A DNA stretch of 64,000 bases, from contig JACGWO010000007.1 in the NCBI GenBank assembly GCA_034509735.1, positions 2,170,001 to 2,234,000 of the forward strand. Direction: 5' to 3'. The DNA comes from Sesamum alatum. Its lineage: Eukaryota > Streptophyta > Magnoliopsida > Lamiales > Pedaliaceae. Below the pieces are notes generated by a model. That model searched no databases, was not told the DNA's origin, and saw nothing but the letters and a program-made list of their open reading frames with translations. The position numbers and the translations under genes are program-made. This document shows, one piece after another, positions 36,156 to 48,699 of this stretch (position 1 is the first letter of the stretch; every line of letters starts with the position of its first letter).

Positions 36156-37434
36156 TTATATATATATATATATATATATTGGTAAATACAAGAGTGTTCT
36201 TTTTTTTTTTTTTAAGTGTAAAATAAAAAAAAATGAGTTAAATACTGTGGATTGTGTGCAGACAAACATTAACATATTTTTGGCTATCTTTCAAACAGTA
36301 GAAAAATGACACAAACAATAACAAAAAAAGTGAAACAAACACAACCCATCGATAATTTGGAGCATTATTGTGAACCTTAATTTCTGCAGACACGGTTTTA
36401 TCGTCAATATCAAAGGGTCTGAAAAATTTTTGCCCGAATCAAGTTTGGTCGAACCAAATCAATTATAAGCAAGTATAATACACTTACTATGTGATTGGTC
36501 ACTTTCCCTGAACTGTACACCAATCACACGACAAGTGTATTTCACTTGCCGTATAATTGGTTTAAGTTTGACCGAATCAGGTCCGAGCTAGAATTTCCCC
36601 AAAGAGTATTAATAATTTCCGAAACAACGAAAAAAATATTTATAATTATACCAAATCTTGAATCACACAAGAATGTGTTATAATTTACCCATTTTCTTAC
36701 CAAGTATTTAAGCTCATATGCTGTCCGAACTTCTAGAGAAACGGAGCTAAGGCAAGGAATCACACAAACACACACATGTTGAGCTAATGTACTTATCAAC
36801 ATGGCTCATAGACCAATTGCCTGAATTCTCATGCGTCTGCTGTGCAACAACAGCATGAACAACGTATGAATGTCAAACTGAACTTACAATTAGCATAATG
36901 TCTGATGGGAGACTGAAAAGAGATCAAGTGATGACAAACAAATGAAACTGTATATGATACAATGTGTTCTATGTGCAATCTATTCAAACGACCACGCTAA
37001 GTCCTTGCAACAGTTGAATTCAACCCGGTCATCTACGAAGCAAAAAGAAGTATCTTGGAGAGAATACGGACATGAAGCAAAACGAATAACGACTAAACTG
37101 TAAGCGGAGACCACATGAAGACCGTACCAGCCTCAGAAAACACAACGTAAAACTTACAAAAAGAAGAAACTGACTTGCTAAGAAACGACAAACTAATGGA
37201 TTTATGTCGTCCGAGGATTCTACAGGTCGTTAACGGGGCCAACATGCACCCGGTGCATCCACTTCCCGGTGACTGAGAACTGTGAGCTTTCCTTCCGTAC
37301 AACAGCTACAGCAAACTCTATTCTGTAGCAAACTAAACGTATGAGGTTATCCTGAGTGTATAAATGAACGAAAGACTGTGCATGGAAAAATGAAACCAGC
37401 AAGAGGCACACGGAATCTTTAGACGGGTTCTTAC

Positions 37435-39582
37435 CTAGTTGTCATAGAAGCGGGAGCGGCGCCTGCGAGAGCTGTCAGAGAGAAGAAATAATGGATGTTA
37501 GCAAAGAAAGAGAACAAAAGGCAAACTTGCAAGCAAGTGACACAGGTCAATTCAAACAAATTGAATAGTTATGATGATGACGTTTACACGGGCTCAACCT
37601 CATGCCTATAAGAGCTAACAGAATGCTGCCGAGATTATTCGGATAAATATATTTCAACTCTAAAATTTTGGCAGGAAAAGAAGTAGAAAATGGCTTTGGT
37701 TTTTCCAAGATTCTTGCTCATTTGGCAACTTAGGTAGCAAATGAACTAACCTAATCACTATAAGTTTTCTCCAAAGGCAAACTCTTGTTTTTCTTATTGT
37801 AAACATGTTCAACAAAAGACGGTCCATCAAGGTTCTTGTCTAAAAGCGAATAAAAGTTCCACCAACGACACTCTCAAAGAAGAATCAACCAATCAATCGC
37901 ACTTCATGAAATTCAGAGAAGTGGCAGGCCAACATAGGGAAGGCATGTGTTAGCATGTGTACTAGCCCACCAGAATTTAACAGCTTCTCTTTCATGTTTG
38001 GAATCTTACGGGGCCAATGTTGACGTGCAGAAATATATCAGCGGAGTAATTATGAATATAGAAATATGCATAAGTTAGGCATGCTTGTCTTATCCAGGAA
38101 AGTAAAAACACTCGGTATTCATTTTCCTTTATATTCGTTTCTCATCTATCATGAATTACTCTTAAGTTTTCCAAATTGACTATCTTGGAATTAAATATCT
38201 GCGCATCTTTACTTTTAATAAATCATTGATATCATGACAAATCCAAACAAAAGACCACAACCTATAAATGTTTTCCACCCATAATATGTTAAAGTTAGGT
38301 ACAGCTTATCGATCCAAAATAGTTCATTTAACCCAAAAGTCGAAGCGACGTCCCATCCAGAATGGAAATAATGTCATATCATTGAGCATTTAGTGAATAT
38401 ACCCCATCATGTACCAAGACGAGAGAACAACTTATCTGCTCCTAATAAACACTAATGTTTAAACTTTAAAGTAAGTAAAATCTTACAATATTATGTTATA
38501 CGTTGTACATCTAATGTTATAGTCTCCGGGAAAACTATCCCCACAAATGTCAACAACATCATGATCTCATCTGTTTTACTACCCCAGTTGAATGTATGTC
38601 TGAAAGCAAAATTCAAAATATTAAGACATCCTAGACCTACAATAATGATCAGCTAAGCAGCAGTGGGAAATATAACTGTTAGACATCATGCATTAACTCA
38701 CCTGCGTTGACCAGCTCTTCCCCTTGACAGTTCCCTTGCAACCGCAAACTCACCATCAACCTCATCCGCGTTATAGTATGCATATTCTATAGATGATACA
38801 GAAACCTCACCAGAGTTCGAAGTATCGTAAGTCAATCGGCGGTTTCCTCTTCTGGAATCACTGACCCTTGACCTTCTTCTATTTCTAGATGTCCTAAAAT
38901 TTTCAAATATCTGATATAATATACAAGACGTCCACCAGTTTCTCTCATCCCCACGGAACTCGTCAAAATCATCTCCGGAGTTATCATCCCCATATTCTAT
39001 CACATAATCACCCAAAACGACCCCGTGTGGGACTTCTGAATGGATGGTGCTCAAGACATCTATGATCTCAGAGGATTGCTGGAAATTCTCCCAATCAAGC
39101 TGGCGTGCAGGATCAATTTTTGAAGGGCAAGCATGAGGATGCTCTACTTGTGCATGCTTTTGAAGTTCCAAATAGGTGCCGGTGAATGAACATTTTGCCT
39201 CTTCACAACAACGTTTCTTCACATCCAAATGTAGACGAGCCTTATCAACCACTATCCATCCAGTAACTTTGCCTCTGCACAAGGGGCATGCTGGTTTGCT
39301 ATCGGGCCCTGAATCCAAGAATTGTAGATTATCAGCCGAACTTGGTGATTGTGAACCAGAGAGCATGCCATTTGCTTCTTTATAACGGTCCAAACAATTA
39401 GAATGTAAATGGTCTGTATCACACACAAAAGGTCGGCATCCTTTGTCAAATGATGAGCATTGGAGGAGAACACTGTTGTGTGGAAAGTCTAAGCATATGG
39501 GACATGTGACATCATCCCAGTTGGTACACAACTGAATCTCCTCCATCAAAGTTGCGTTTCGTCTTGCTCCTTCTTCCACCAT
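37435..39582 (-). CDS. DUF1644 zinc-binding protein
   Basis: Two coding exons on the minus strand, 39582-38702 and 37471-37435, join to give 305 residues. The start MVEEGARRN is the first ATG; a second Met at residue 13 precedes the conserved EEIQLCTNWDDVTCPICLDF block. Cys/His-rich conserved parts follow: CPICLDFPHNSVLLQC, then CRPFVCDTDHLHSNCLDRY, then ACPLCRGKVTGWIV, then KRCCEEAKCSFTGTY. This is the order seen in DUF1644 (PF07800) proteins, several of which are linked to stress and ABA responses; biochemical role is unknown. The 37-bp last exon adds a basic tail SSRRRRSRFYDN. The donor at 38701 (GTGAGT) is strong. The stop codon is followed directly by GTAAG, so a 3'-UTR intron is possible. 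Likely ortholog from memory: At4g31410. Confidence 0.88.
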
Positions 39583-39589
39583 AAGTTTT

Positions 39590-40870
39590 CAAAGCAAATG
39601 TACAGACTCAAACTTCAAGTTTTCATAATCATGGAGCAAGTACCTTCATCCTTTCAGGGTCCAGAAATCAGTATCAGAGTAGTGAAAAATAGACAACTAT
39701 TTTGTTACACAAAATAAGTTGACTAAGAGGTGCTGAAAAAAATTATACACAACGATGAAAGCACCCATGCAGGTATAACAGAAAAAGGAGGGGAGTAGCA
39801 ATTGTTCAACATAACGGAGAACAGTTTTAAATGGCTCGAGTTGGTAGGGTCGAACAATCAACAAGTTCTTGGTATATCCTCTTTCTCTTTTATATGTCCG
39901 TATAATCAGAAAGAAGACACCAATCAATAAAACGGCCAGCTGGTCTTTAAAGAAATATATGGATTCTTTTGCATTCCAACCATTCGCCTTATCTTTACAC
40001 GTCTTACACCAATATATCACAGACAGAAAATTTAGATCAATGCCCATGCAGATATTAGAATCTTTCAAACACTTAATGCACGAAATATCAAGGACATGAC
40101 TCTGTCGCCAAAATATTTGTGCAAGAAACTCTGGGGTCAGTTCCATGGCAGCAGCACAAAGAAATTATACATCAAACACGGAAAAGAAGCACCTATACCA
40201 CCCTCGACAAATAATTGGAAAAACATAAAGGTCATAGAGATTTAAAATATAAGATAAAATTAGAAAAAGATCCACACAATTACTCATACACACTCTTCCA
40301 AGATCAATTGTCCTTCTTCAAACAAAATTCACATCACTAGGAAAAAAGGAGACATAAAAACTATTTCCCTTAATTCATATGAATTTTATACTACCTCTAT
40401 CCCATTGTTTTTCCTTTTCCTCTCATACAAAGGCTATTCATATCGAAATCAAGTCCTCTCATAACTCTTTTTTTCTTTATCAAATAGAAATTCCTACAAA
40501 TTGAAGGGTTCTTATAAATGATTCACATCAAGAAAATAGGAAGAAAAGAAAAACGACATGGGCTGAATCAATATTCACTCGGAGCAGCTCCAAAAAACAC
40601 TTCAAAATCAGCATCAAATAAATTAGGGAAAAAAACCCACTCGAATAATGATCCAACATCACATACAACAATCACGAAATCAATCAAAGAATCCAATTCA
40701 GGTGTACCCAAAAGTCAACCAACCCATTCGAGATATAACTCCAAGAAATCATTCAAGAATCAGAAACAAGAGCTTTTTGAATTCGCATATATATTATTTG
40801 CGCGAAACCCAGAAAAAAAAAAAAAAAAAAAAAGAAGAAGAAGAGTGGAACCTGATTAATTAAAGCCTCT
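39590..40870 (-). other. probable leader and 5' intron region of the DUF1644 gene
   Basis: This stretch upstream of the DUF1644 start contains, on the minus strand, a T-rich run and CTTCTTCTT motif near 40815-40845, typical of a plant leader. It also holds an open frame of 149 codons (40146-39697) starting MELTPEFLAQIF. That frame has a cysteine-rich start and two hydrophobic stretches but no family resemblance I recognise, so I do not call it a gene. Confidence 0.35.
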
Positions 40871-41202
40871 GAAAAAACAGAAAGGTCTTTGGAATGGAAA
40901 AGTGAAAAACTTGAACAAATGAAATGGGGGTCTCTTTTGTTTTGTTTTGTTTAACAAAAGCTACTGAAATTTGAGGGAGAGGACTTTTTCGCTTTTTATT
41001 TATTTAATTTTATTTCTTGATTTTCCAATAAATAAAAGAAAATAAAAAACACATACATTCATACACACACACACACATGTTCTTTCATTTGTTTTGTTTT
41101 ACTCCGCATGTAGTGGATAGTGACACTATTTTCTCTTTTCCAACTTTTAAATAAATAAATAGAAAAAAAAGTGAGAGAAATGGAATAGTATACTAATTTT
41201 AA

Positions 41203-41657
41203 GCTTAAATGTATTTTTAATCCCATAATTTGGGTTATTTGATACTTTCGTCCTTTAATTCTATAGAGTAGTATTTTGGTCTTTCATATTTTTAATTTCA
41301 CGATTTTGATGCTTTTTTTTTCAGAGTTTACCTTTATCGTCGTTGGAAAAATACATGTGCATCTCATGTGATATTTTAAGATTGAGGCTATTGGTCCTAT
41401 TAGCTTATTTTTGTCTTTTAACTTTATAAAGTAGTATTTTTGTCATGTATTTTTTTAAATTTTGCAATTTCAGTCTTTTTTTTTTTTTTGTCAGAATTCA
41501 CACTTCTCGTCGTTGGACGTGGACTCCTCAGGAAAAAAAAAAAAAGATTGAAATTGTAAATATTGAAAAGATATAGAACAAAAATGCTATCTTATAAAGT
41601 TAAAGGTCGATAACGTCAAATAAACTAAACTATGGGACCAAAAATATATTTAACTCC
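41203..41657. mobile_element. inverted-repeat element (MITE-like)
   Basis: The left arm gcttaaatgtatttttaatc continues through cataatttgggttatttgat. The right arm gtcaaataaactaaactatg then ccaaaaatatatttaa is its imperfect inverse. Arms are about 70 bp each. No clear target duplication was found. Confidence 0.5.
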
Positions 41658-41959
41658 TAATTTTAATATTTCGTTGAAATGCCTTTTTTCTAAAAGTTCA
41701 AAGAGAGGCATGGATTTAGGGATCATATTTGGCCTCCTAAAATTGACCAAAAAAATCCCCAAAATTATTTCAATGGCATTGGATCCACGCGATTTAAGTT
41801 CGAGTCGATCCGGTTAAAATCAAGTTCTCGATAATGTACTTAATTTCATAAGAATTCGGATGAAATTTAATGACGAATTTGACATTCTACTACTCCAATA
41901 ATTATAGCACATCTGCGTGTGTTGATGTTATTTTTACTGTATTGTATGTATAATTTGTT

Positions 41960-42113
41960 GTTGTAATAACTACGTATTAGCTTGTGTGATATTATTGATT
42001 TGATTGTTTGTAATTGTCTCTTTCTAATATTGATACCCGAACTGAATGTAATCACTTTACTTTCAATTAATAAAATTCATCGTTTCTAATTCCAAAAAAA
42101 AAAAAAAAAAAAA
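41960..42113 (+). repeat. retroposon-like 3' tail with poly(A), copy 1
   Basis: A conserved tail (gtaattgtctct, gattgatacccga-like, tgtaatcactttactttcaa) ends in about 20 A residues at 42094-42113. The same tail recurs near 43590-43762 and 61770-61925. A SINE or processed retroposon is the likeliest explanation. Confidence 0.45.
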
Positions 42114-42188
42114 GTACAATCATTATTCAGTTATTCTACTCTCGAGTTTCAACCTGTTTCCACTTTACTCATTTATTTATAGAAAAAT

Positions 42189-43456
42189 GGGTTAAATACA
42201 GTTATCACCCCTGAAGTATCCATCCTACATCAATTATCCCCCTAAAGTATTAAAACCTTAAAAAAAACCTGATCTTCTAATTCTTTTAATTTTTAAGTTT
42301 AAAATATCCATTTTACCCTTAGTAAAATTTTCTTTCTAAAAAAAATTGAAAAGTTTCAAAATACCAAAATCACTCGTTGTCGAGACTTTGTCTAGTTTTA
42401 ATTTCACTTGTCCATCGAGCTCTTTTATTTTTATGATTCTAAAGTGTTTGGAGGTCATTTTATTTTAGTTTAACTTATTTGTCAAACCATGCAAGTAAAA
42501 AATAAATTTTTACATGCATATAATTATCATATGTATTATAAAATATATATTAATTGTATAATTTTTATTAATTCGTCAGCCCTTTTGATTTTATTAATTG
42601 TATATTTATTTAAATATATATATATACATGTATAAATTTATTTTTAATTTAGTTCAACAAACAAGTGAAATTAAAATAAAGTGAGCTCCAAGTACTTTAG
42701 GATTATGAAAATAAAAGAGCTCGATGAAAGAGTGAAACTAAAATTAGATAGAGCTTCGACAAAAGTGATGTTGGTATTTAGAAATTCCTTTAATTTTTTT
42801 TTCATAAATCAATTTTTAGTTAGGGTAAAATTGATTTTTTATACTTAAATAGGGTTAATTACACTTACACCCCCTCTGAGAATGTATAATTACACTTTCC
42901 CCCAAAAAGGTTTTGAAATTACACTTACACCCCTCCGAAAATTCTCTGTTTACACCTGACCCCCATCCATTAGAGTTTGAACGAAAATGTTCACGTGAAC
43001 AAAAATAATTACACAAATTTTTAATTTTTTCCATCATTTAACATTCTCATGTATATTTTTGTACTTATAAGAGGATAAGTGTAACGTATATGTATGGAGT
43101 GAGGCCAATATTATTATATCTTTTCCTAATAAGTACAAAATTATTGCACGAGAATGTTAAATGAGAGGTAAAATTGAAAATTTATGTAATTATTTTTGTT
43201 GAAATGAACATTTTCCGCCCAAACGTTAACGAATGGAGGTCAGGTGTAAACAAAGAATTTTTAGAGGGGGTGTAAATGTAATTTCAAAACTTCTTTGGGG
43301 GAAAGTGTAATTATGCATTTTCAGAGGGGGTCTAAATGTAATTAACCCTAACAAATAAAGGAGTTAGAAGGTCCTGGTATTTTTTGAAGATTTTAATACT
43401 TTATGAGATAATTGATGTGGGATTGATACTTTAGGGGTAGCAACTGTATTTGACCC
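42189..43456. mobile_element. Mutator-type MITE carrying a second MITE inside
   Basis: The outer element begins GGGTTAAATACAGTTATCAC and ends gcaactgtatttgaccc; the inverted arms run through catcaattatcccctaaag on both sides. It is flanked by perfect 9-bp direct repeats TAGAAAAAT at 42180-42188 and 43457-43465, the duplication length of Mutator elements. The second element occupies 42852-43348. Confidence 0.85.
42852..43348. mobile_element. near-palindromic MITE nested in the outer MITE
   Basis: It starts GGGTTAATTACACTTACACC and ends taaatgtaattaaccc. Each arm is about 200 bp, so most of the 497 bp could fold into one hairpin. Flanks share only a short aaata, so the target duplication is unclear. 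It sits inside the element at 42189-43456 and so inserted later. Confidence 0.8.
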
Positions 43457-43589
43457 TAGAAAAATTATAACTAAAACTTTTCTAATATTGTTCTTATCGA
43501 ATCTTGTTTGTGCAACTAAACCAAATTAAGTTTATGATATGGGATCCATCAATACGTGGGATGATAGTCTACTGTATAGTAGAATTATT

Positions 43590-43762
43590 TGTATAATGTT
43601 ATAATGAGGGATTGTTTAGATTTCATTTATGTAATATTATTGATCCATGTATAATTGTGGTAATTGTCTCTATTAGAGATTGATAGTCGACATGACTGAT
43701 TGTAATCGATTTAGTTCAATTAATACTATTTATCGATTTCATTTTTTAAAAAAAATAGATCA
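43590..43762 (+). repeat. retroposon-like 3' tail, copy 2
   Basis: It shares ggtaattgtctctattagag, gtaatcgatttagttcaatt and a short terminal A-run with copy 1, including the preceding taatattattgatcc-like stretch. Confidence 0.4.
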
Positions 43763-43789
43763 AAACAACAATTTGATTTTTAACCCGCC

Positions 43790-44559
43790 CGAATTTAGAT
43801 AGAAAATCAGACCCTATTCTTATTCAAACCAACATTGGCCCTATTTACAAACTTATACCCTATTTTTTACCCGTATTTTTATAGATGATTTCGTTTTCAA
43901 TCTTTTTGGAATTTTAAAAATAAGTAAGTTATATTTAAAAAAAAAAAATATACTAAATTAGTATATCAACTTAAGTAATTAAATTCACGACTTGCGACTC
44001 GATAGATGTCTGTTGCTCGAGGTATTATTCGCTCTAACTTTGTATGAGTCTCGTAAGTTTATTTTGAAAAATCGGGAGCTCATAAGCCATTCAAAATATT
44101 CAATTACAATCAATGTGAAACACTTAATTATACATGAGCCTCCGAATGAGGGGCATGGGATGGAAAAATGGCCTCGTCCTTCCCCACAGACTGCGCCAAA
44201 TTTTCCTTTGAAAAATATGCATCGCTCAAGAGATGAGGCTTTGAAACTTATAAATCACTCAAGCTTCTTATTTTAATCAATAGTAAGACGCTTGCCTGCG
44301 TTAATATTTGTTAGAATCTTCGATTGAAATTACGATGCACGAGCTTATAAGTTTTTTAATTAAAATGTTGAGGATAATATCTTAAAAAAATAGTAAAAAT
44401 AATAATTGGATTTTTTTGAAAAAAATTAATTTGGTAATAAATATAAGAAAAAGTTGCTCGTAAAATCTGCCATTTTCGCCCCAAACTCTGAACAGGCGAA
44501 GCAAAAGAGTGTAGTGAGGCTGAGCAGGGTTGGTACTGATTCCTCTCTCTACCTTAGCA
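43790..44559. other. upstream region of the CSN5 gene
   Basis: No gene is supportable; an open stretch at about 43992-44276 lacks a good start and any resemblance I recognise. The last 100 bp before 44560 are likely the CSN5 leader (tcgccccaaactctgaacag and onward), more GC-balanced than the flank. Confidence 0.45.
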
Positions 44560-47512
44560 ATGGATCCGTTTTCGTCGGCAGCGATTGCTCGGCAGACGTG
44601 GGAACTGGAGAACAACATCGTCTCGGCCGGCGACGCCTCGGACTCATCCGCCACGGCGTCGGACGCCATCTTCTACTACGACGAGGCGGCGCAGGCCAAG
44701 TTCCAGCAGGAGAAGCCGTGGGCGAATGATCCTCACTACTTCAAGCGCGTGAAAATCTCTGCACTCGCGCTACTCAAGATGGTCGTGCACGCGCGCTCCG
44801 GCGGCACGATTGAGGTCATGGGACTCATGCAGGGAAAGACCGACGGGGATGCGATTATTGTAATGGACGCTTTTGCCCTCCCCGTTGAGGGTACTGAAAC
44901 TAGGGTTAATGCGCAGGCGGATGCGTATGAGTATATGGTTGATTATTCGCAGACTAATAAACAGGTTTTTATGCTCAGTAACGCGTTAATTTGTTTGATT
45001 GTTGTTTATTTGTTTACGTATCTTCTTTTTTGAGCTATTGTGATGGAATTTTGATCTAATGTGTGGATTACATGGCATCGTGTTTGTGATTAGTGGTTAG
45101 AGAGGTTGGGGTTTAGGGCAGAGTTTGGGATGTGTGAGCTAGTAGAATCTAATGGTATGTAGTCGATAGTGAGAAACAATAATCAGGGCATTGTTGTGAA
45201 GCAGGATTATGGTGATAAATTAGGGGAAGCATTACGGTTATCCCTCTGATGTAAGTTGTAACAGGTCATATGTATTATTCAGTGAAGTAGACCCATAAAA
45301 TTTCACCAATACCACTCCAAAAACTTTGCATAAATGCCCCTTACATCACAACGCAATTGGATCCTTCGTATAGACACTAGTGAATAGAGTTTGTGTATGA
45401 TCATTTGATATTTCGGCATTGATGTGGCTAAGAAAGGGGAATATGTGAATTTAATGTAAAATGAGTGCTAAAATACCGATCATCATCTCTGTGTCATGGG
45501 ATGAAATTCAACCTTGAATACAGATAGTGTGGGCATAACAATGAAATTTATTTATTTATACTTATTATATTTTGGTATTGCACCAAAAATCCCTACTATG
45601 ATTTTCCTAGGATCAGAGGCAAAGCTAATTCCCTTTTGGGGTGGAGTAGATTCTTCGTCCTTTGAGGAACAAGAAGAAAGGATTTCTTTTGTAGTCTAGT
45701 TGCAGAGGAAAATTGCTGAATAGGTATTCTGTTTTGCTGCATAGGGCAGAAACAAAGATCATTGCTAATTAGGTATTGTGTTTGCTGTTATGTTTTTTTC
45801 TGCTTGGTGTTGTGTTTCTTACTTGCCTTCACTTTGTTTGACATTCACTTCCTTTGGTTGAAGGCGGGTCGCCTGGAGAATGTAGTAGGGTGGTATCATT
45901 CTCATCCTGGCTATGGATGTTGGCTATCTGGTATAGATGTTTCCACGCAAATGCTTAACCAGCAATACCAGGAGCCCTTTCTGGCAGTTGTTATTGATCC
46001 AACAAGGACAGTTTCTGCTGGAAAAGTTGATATCGGTGCTTTCAGGACATACCCAGAGGGATACAAGCCTCCAGATGAGCCTGTCTCTGAGTATCAGACA
46101 ATCCCCTTAAACAAAATTGAAGACTTTGGCGTGCACTGTAAACAGGTGATGAAATCACTGACACAGAGATACACACATAATTATATGTTATATTGTATAT
46201 GCTTCAGAAGCTCTTTCTGCAGGATTTGCTCATTTACTCAATTCTTGTCGTTTGCAGTATTATGCATTGGATATCACATATTTCAAGTCATCTCTTGACT
46301 GCCATCTCTTAGATCTGCTATGGAATAAGTACTGGGTGAACACCCTTTCTTCATCTCCTTTGCTGGGGAATGGAGATTACTTTGCTGGTCAAATCTCAGA
46401 TTTAGGTAATTTCTTGCTAGTATACAAGTATTTGATTTTGCACCATAAGTTGTTCGCACAAGTCATAACAAACCCCTCCTTTTAAGTTATTGCAAGCTAT
46501 TTATACTATTTTGTGCTTCTGATTCATGCAGCTGAGAAAATAGAGCAAGCTGAAAATCAGTTGTCCCATTCACGCTTCGGGTCCTTGCTAGCAGCTCCTC
46601 AGAGGAAGAAAGAGGTCTGTGAATTATTCTGAACACAACATTTTGCGTTTTAGCGCTGAGCTTTGCCTGGACTATGTTGTTTCTTGCTTTCTATGTTGCC
46701 TCTTGTTTCATACACTAAAACCGCTTTTCAGTTTCAAATACTTGATTCACAAACCTCTCATGTGGACATATGTCTGTTGTCACCAATTTGAGTGTTCTTG
46801 TTAGCATACTGCGTAAGGCCATTCTGCTCTTACTGAGCATTTCACCAGAGCTTTTGAAGTCTTAAAACTGTTGATTTGTTAAACACTTTGAGCCCTTTTT
46901 TCCACCAACACCTATAAGTAGACAGCTTTGGACAACCTTAATCCTGAGAATAGTCTAACTTATTCCGTTAGTGACTATGTTCTACAATATTGTGCATTTA
47001 ACATAAAATATATTCTTCATCCTTTCACAACTCTGGAAGAAACTGCATCATATTTCAATTTTCTAGTCCTTTCTGTTTGCTTTGTTCGTTAATCTTGTAG
47101 GTTACTTGTTATTTTTGCATATTGGTTCTCGTTGAAGCTGTGTGATACAAAGTTCATGTCAAATTTGAAACCGAGAGAGGATGGTGATTGAACACCCTGT
47201 TGTGCTGATTCAGTTACTAACCCTTTATACGTGACTCTCTGTGCTGTTTTCCAGGAAGAATCTCAACTTACCAAAATTACTCGTGATAGTGCAAAGATAA
47301 CTGTGGAACAGGTTCATGGTTTGATGTCACAGGTAACTGTAACCGACTTGTGTCCTCTGTCATCTGCTCCTGCATTTACAATTGGAGTGATTGGTTCCTT
47401 GTTATATATTCTTTTTCTCTAGGTCATCAAGGATATTCTTTTCAACTCTATGCGGCAGTCCAACAAATCTCAAGCCGAGACATCTGGTCCTGAACCGATG
47501 GTTGAAACCTGA
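44560..47512 (+). CDS. CSN5: COP9 signalosome subunit 5 (deneddylase)
   Basis: Catalytic JAMM/MPN+ metalloprotease of the COP9 signalosome; it removes NEDD8/RUB from cullins and so regulates cullin-RING ubiquitin ligases, in nucleus and cytosol. Exons 44560-44964, 45864-46145, 46258-46405, 46532-46614, 47255-47332 and 47423-47512 give 361 residues (Arabidopsis CSN5A is about 357). The N-terminus is [20 protein letters not shown]. The JAMM residues are all present: Glu85 in EVMGLMQGK, and His147, His149 and Asp160 in [14 protein letters not shown]. Each is displaced by nine from the human residues 76, 138, 140 and 151. The motif is split by the 0.9-kb first intron. An in-frame ATG ten codons upstream is less likely than the family-matching start. 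The C-terminal helices and the variable tail [14 protein letters not shown] follow. Identity is certain. Confidence 0.98.
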
Positions 47513-48392
47513 ACTACTGACTTAAAACAAGTGTCATTTTTCTGGCGTAGTTTTTTCAATTGGTTCTGTCCAGAAGAAGTTGGAATGCCATGGGTTTCCA
47601 ATATTGGCACTCAATAGGATCACAGCAAGTAGACTTGTCGAAAGATGTCTCGAGGAAGTATTTAGGCGTTGGTGGTAAAGGATGTCTTCCACTACTGCAC
47701 CTATGAAATCTGTGATATATTTATTCATTCTCTTCTATGTATTGCCTCTCTCTAGACTGTGTTTTGCCACATATGGGGTGGAGGGTGGAGAGAGCTAAAT
47801 CATTAGATGATATCTACCAAGATTCATGACTTCACCTTTGTGCTTTTAGTCATAATTTAGTGTTGTAGAGAAGGCATTTCATGACTTCACTTTTTGTTAG
47901 AAACCCTTCATACTTGGTTTGAAGAAAACAGGCTCAGATTACTTTTAGCAGATAGGCGCACACTTGCACTGAATCTCCTACCAAGCAGACAGACGCACAC
48001 TTGCACCCCCTAGCCACCTGACCATTGAACCAATTTTCTCAATTATAATCACGCCACGCCTGATGGCTAGCCACCGGGCCCTGTTGATCTTTGATTATTT
48101 TGATGGGAACTTATCTTCAATTGTACGCACGTTGGCTATCAAGAACTTGACAAATGTGCCATTAGTGCAAAGGATACTATTTTGAAATGGTAAAGATTTT
48201 TCGGAGTATCAAAGCATATGAAGAAGCGTTAAGCTGGGAATAACATGTTAAAAATTCAGTCATGATATATTATTCTAAGCTGAAAATGAATGAGACCTAA
48301 CAAGAATCCAACATGATTCAGAGTAGTTGATTGAGCCACCTGAACAGCGATGTTCGGAGTTCAATGTCGAGGAGTGTATCAAGTCTTCGCAT
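47513..48392. other. shared 3' region of convergent CSN5 and small TM gene
   Basis: The first 350 bp or so are probably CSN5 3' UTR. The rest is likely 3' UTR or spacer of the minus-strand small gene. No other frame is convincing. Confidence 0.5.
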
Positions 48393-48699
48393 TCATAGCT
48401 TCTCTACTCGTTCCTGTTCACCCACATTCCCGGCGGGAGGGAGTCTCTGTACAAATCGTAATCAAGGAAGAAAGTAAATGGATTAATCCTGTGGGGCATT
48501 TAGTCGAACATGTTGCGGAACGCACAATAGCGGATGAAAATATAGATAGTTGGGGGAATAGGAAAAGTACCAAATCAGGCTTGTAGATGTTATGCACAAG
48601 GGAAGCGCCGGCGAGGAGCGATGCTACGACGACGACGCACGACCATGCCAACGACGGCGTTCCCGTCGGTGGCTTCCCACCTCCGAATTTCCGATTCAT
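48393..48699 (-). CDS. 60-residue single-TM protein, two exons
   Basis: On the minus strand, exon 48699-48571 (43 codons from MNRKFGGGKPP) joins exon 48446-48393 across a 124-bp GT-AG intron (TTG/GTACTT to TGTACAG/AGA) and ends in TGA. The product is 60 residues: a Gly/Pro/Lys-rich start, one hydrophobic helix (WSCVVVVASLLAGASLV), the motif HNIYKPDLRLPP and a short charged tail. Without splicing the frame runs on into unrelated sequence, so a plain ORF search mis-predicts its C-terminus. I recognise the SLAWSCVVVVASLLAGAS / VHNIYKPDL pattern as a small conserved plant protein, without a name or function I can vouch for. A membrane anchor, perhaps in an organelle, is inference. Codon choice in exon 1 is GC-rich compared with flanks, supporting coding. 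Confidence 0.75.

Larger units (their letters stand above)
34863..36990. other. 3' flank of the RING gene and MITE-rich intergenic DNA
   Basis: The first 300 bp or so are likely RING gene 3' UTR. Two inverted-repeat elements follow (35363-35764 and about 35793-36155), then a fragment of a family A right end near 36590-36690 (gtgttataatttaccc). No gene is supportable. Confidence 0.5.

Noticed and set aside
39697..40146. 149-codon minus-strand frame with cysteines and hydrophobic segments
   Set aside because: No family resemblance, and it sits in the probable leader/intron of the DUF1644 gene. Length alone can arise by chance in this composition.
43992..44276. 94-codon plus-strand frame upstream of CSN5
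   Set aside because: No ATG start in good position and no similarity that I recognise.
44530..44559. Ten-residue extension of CSN5
   Set aside because: The ATG ten codons upstream would add residues absent from the family; [14 protein letters not shown] matches the family start.
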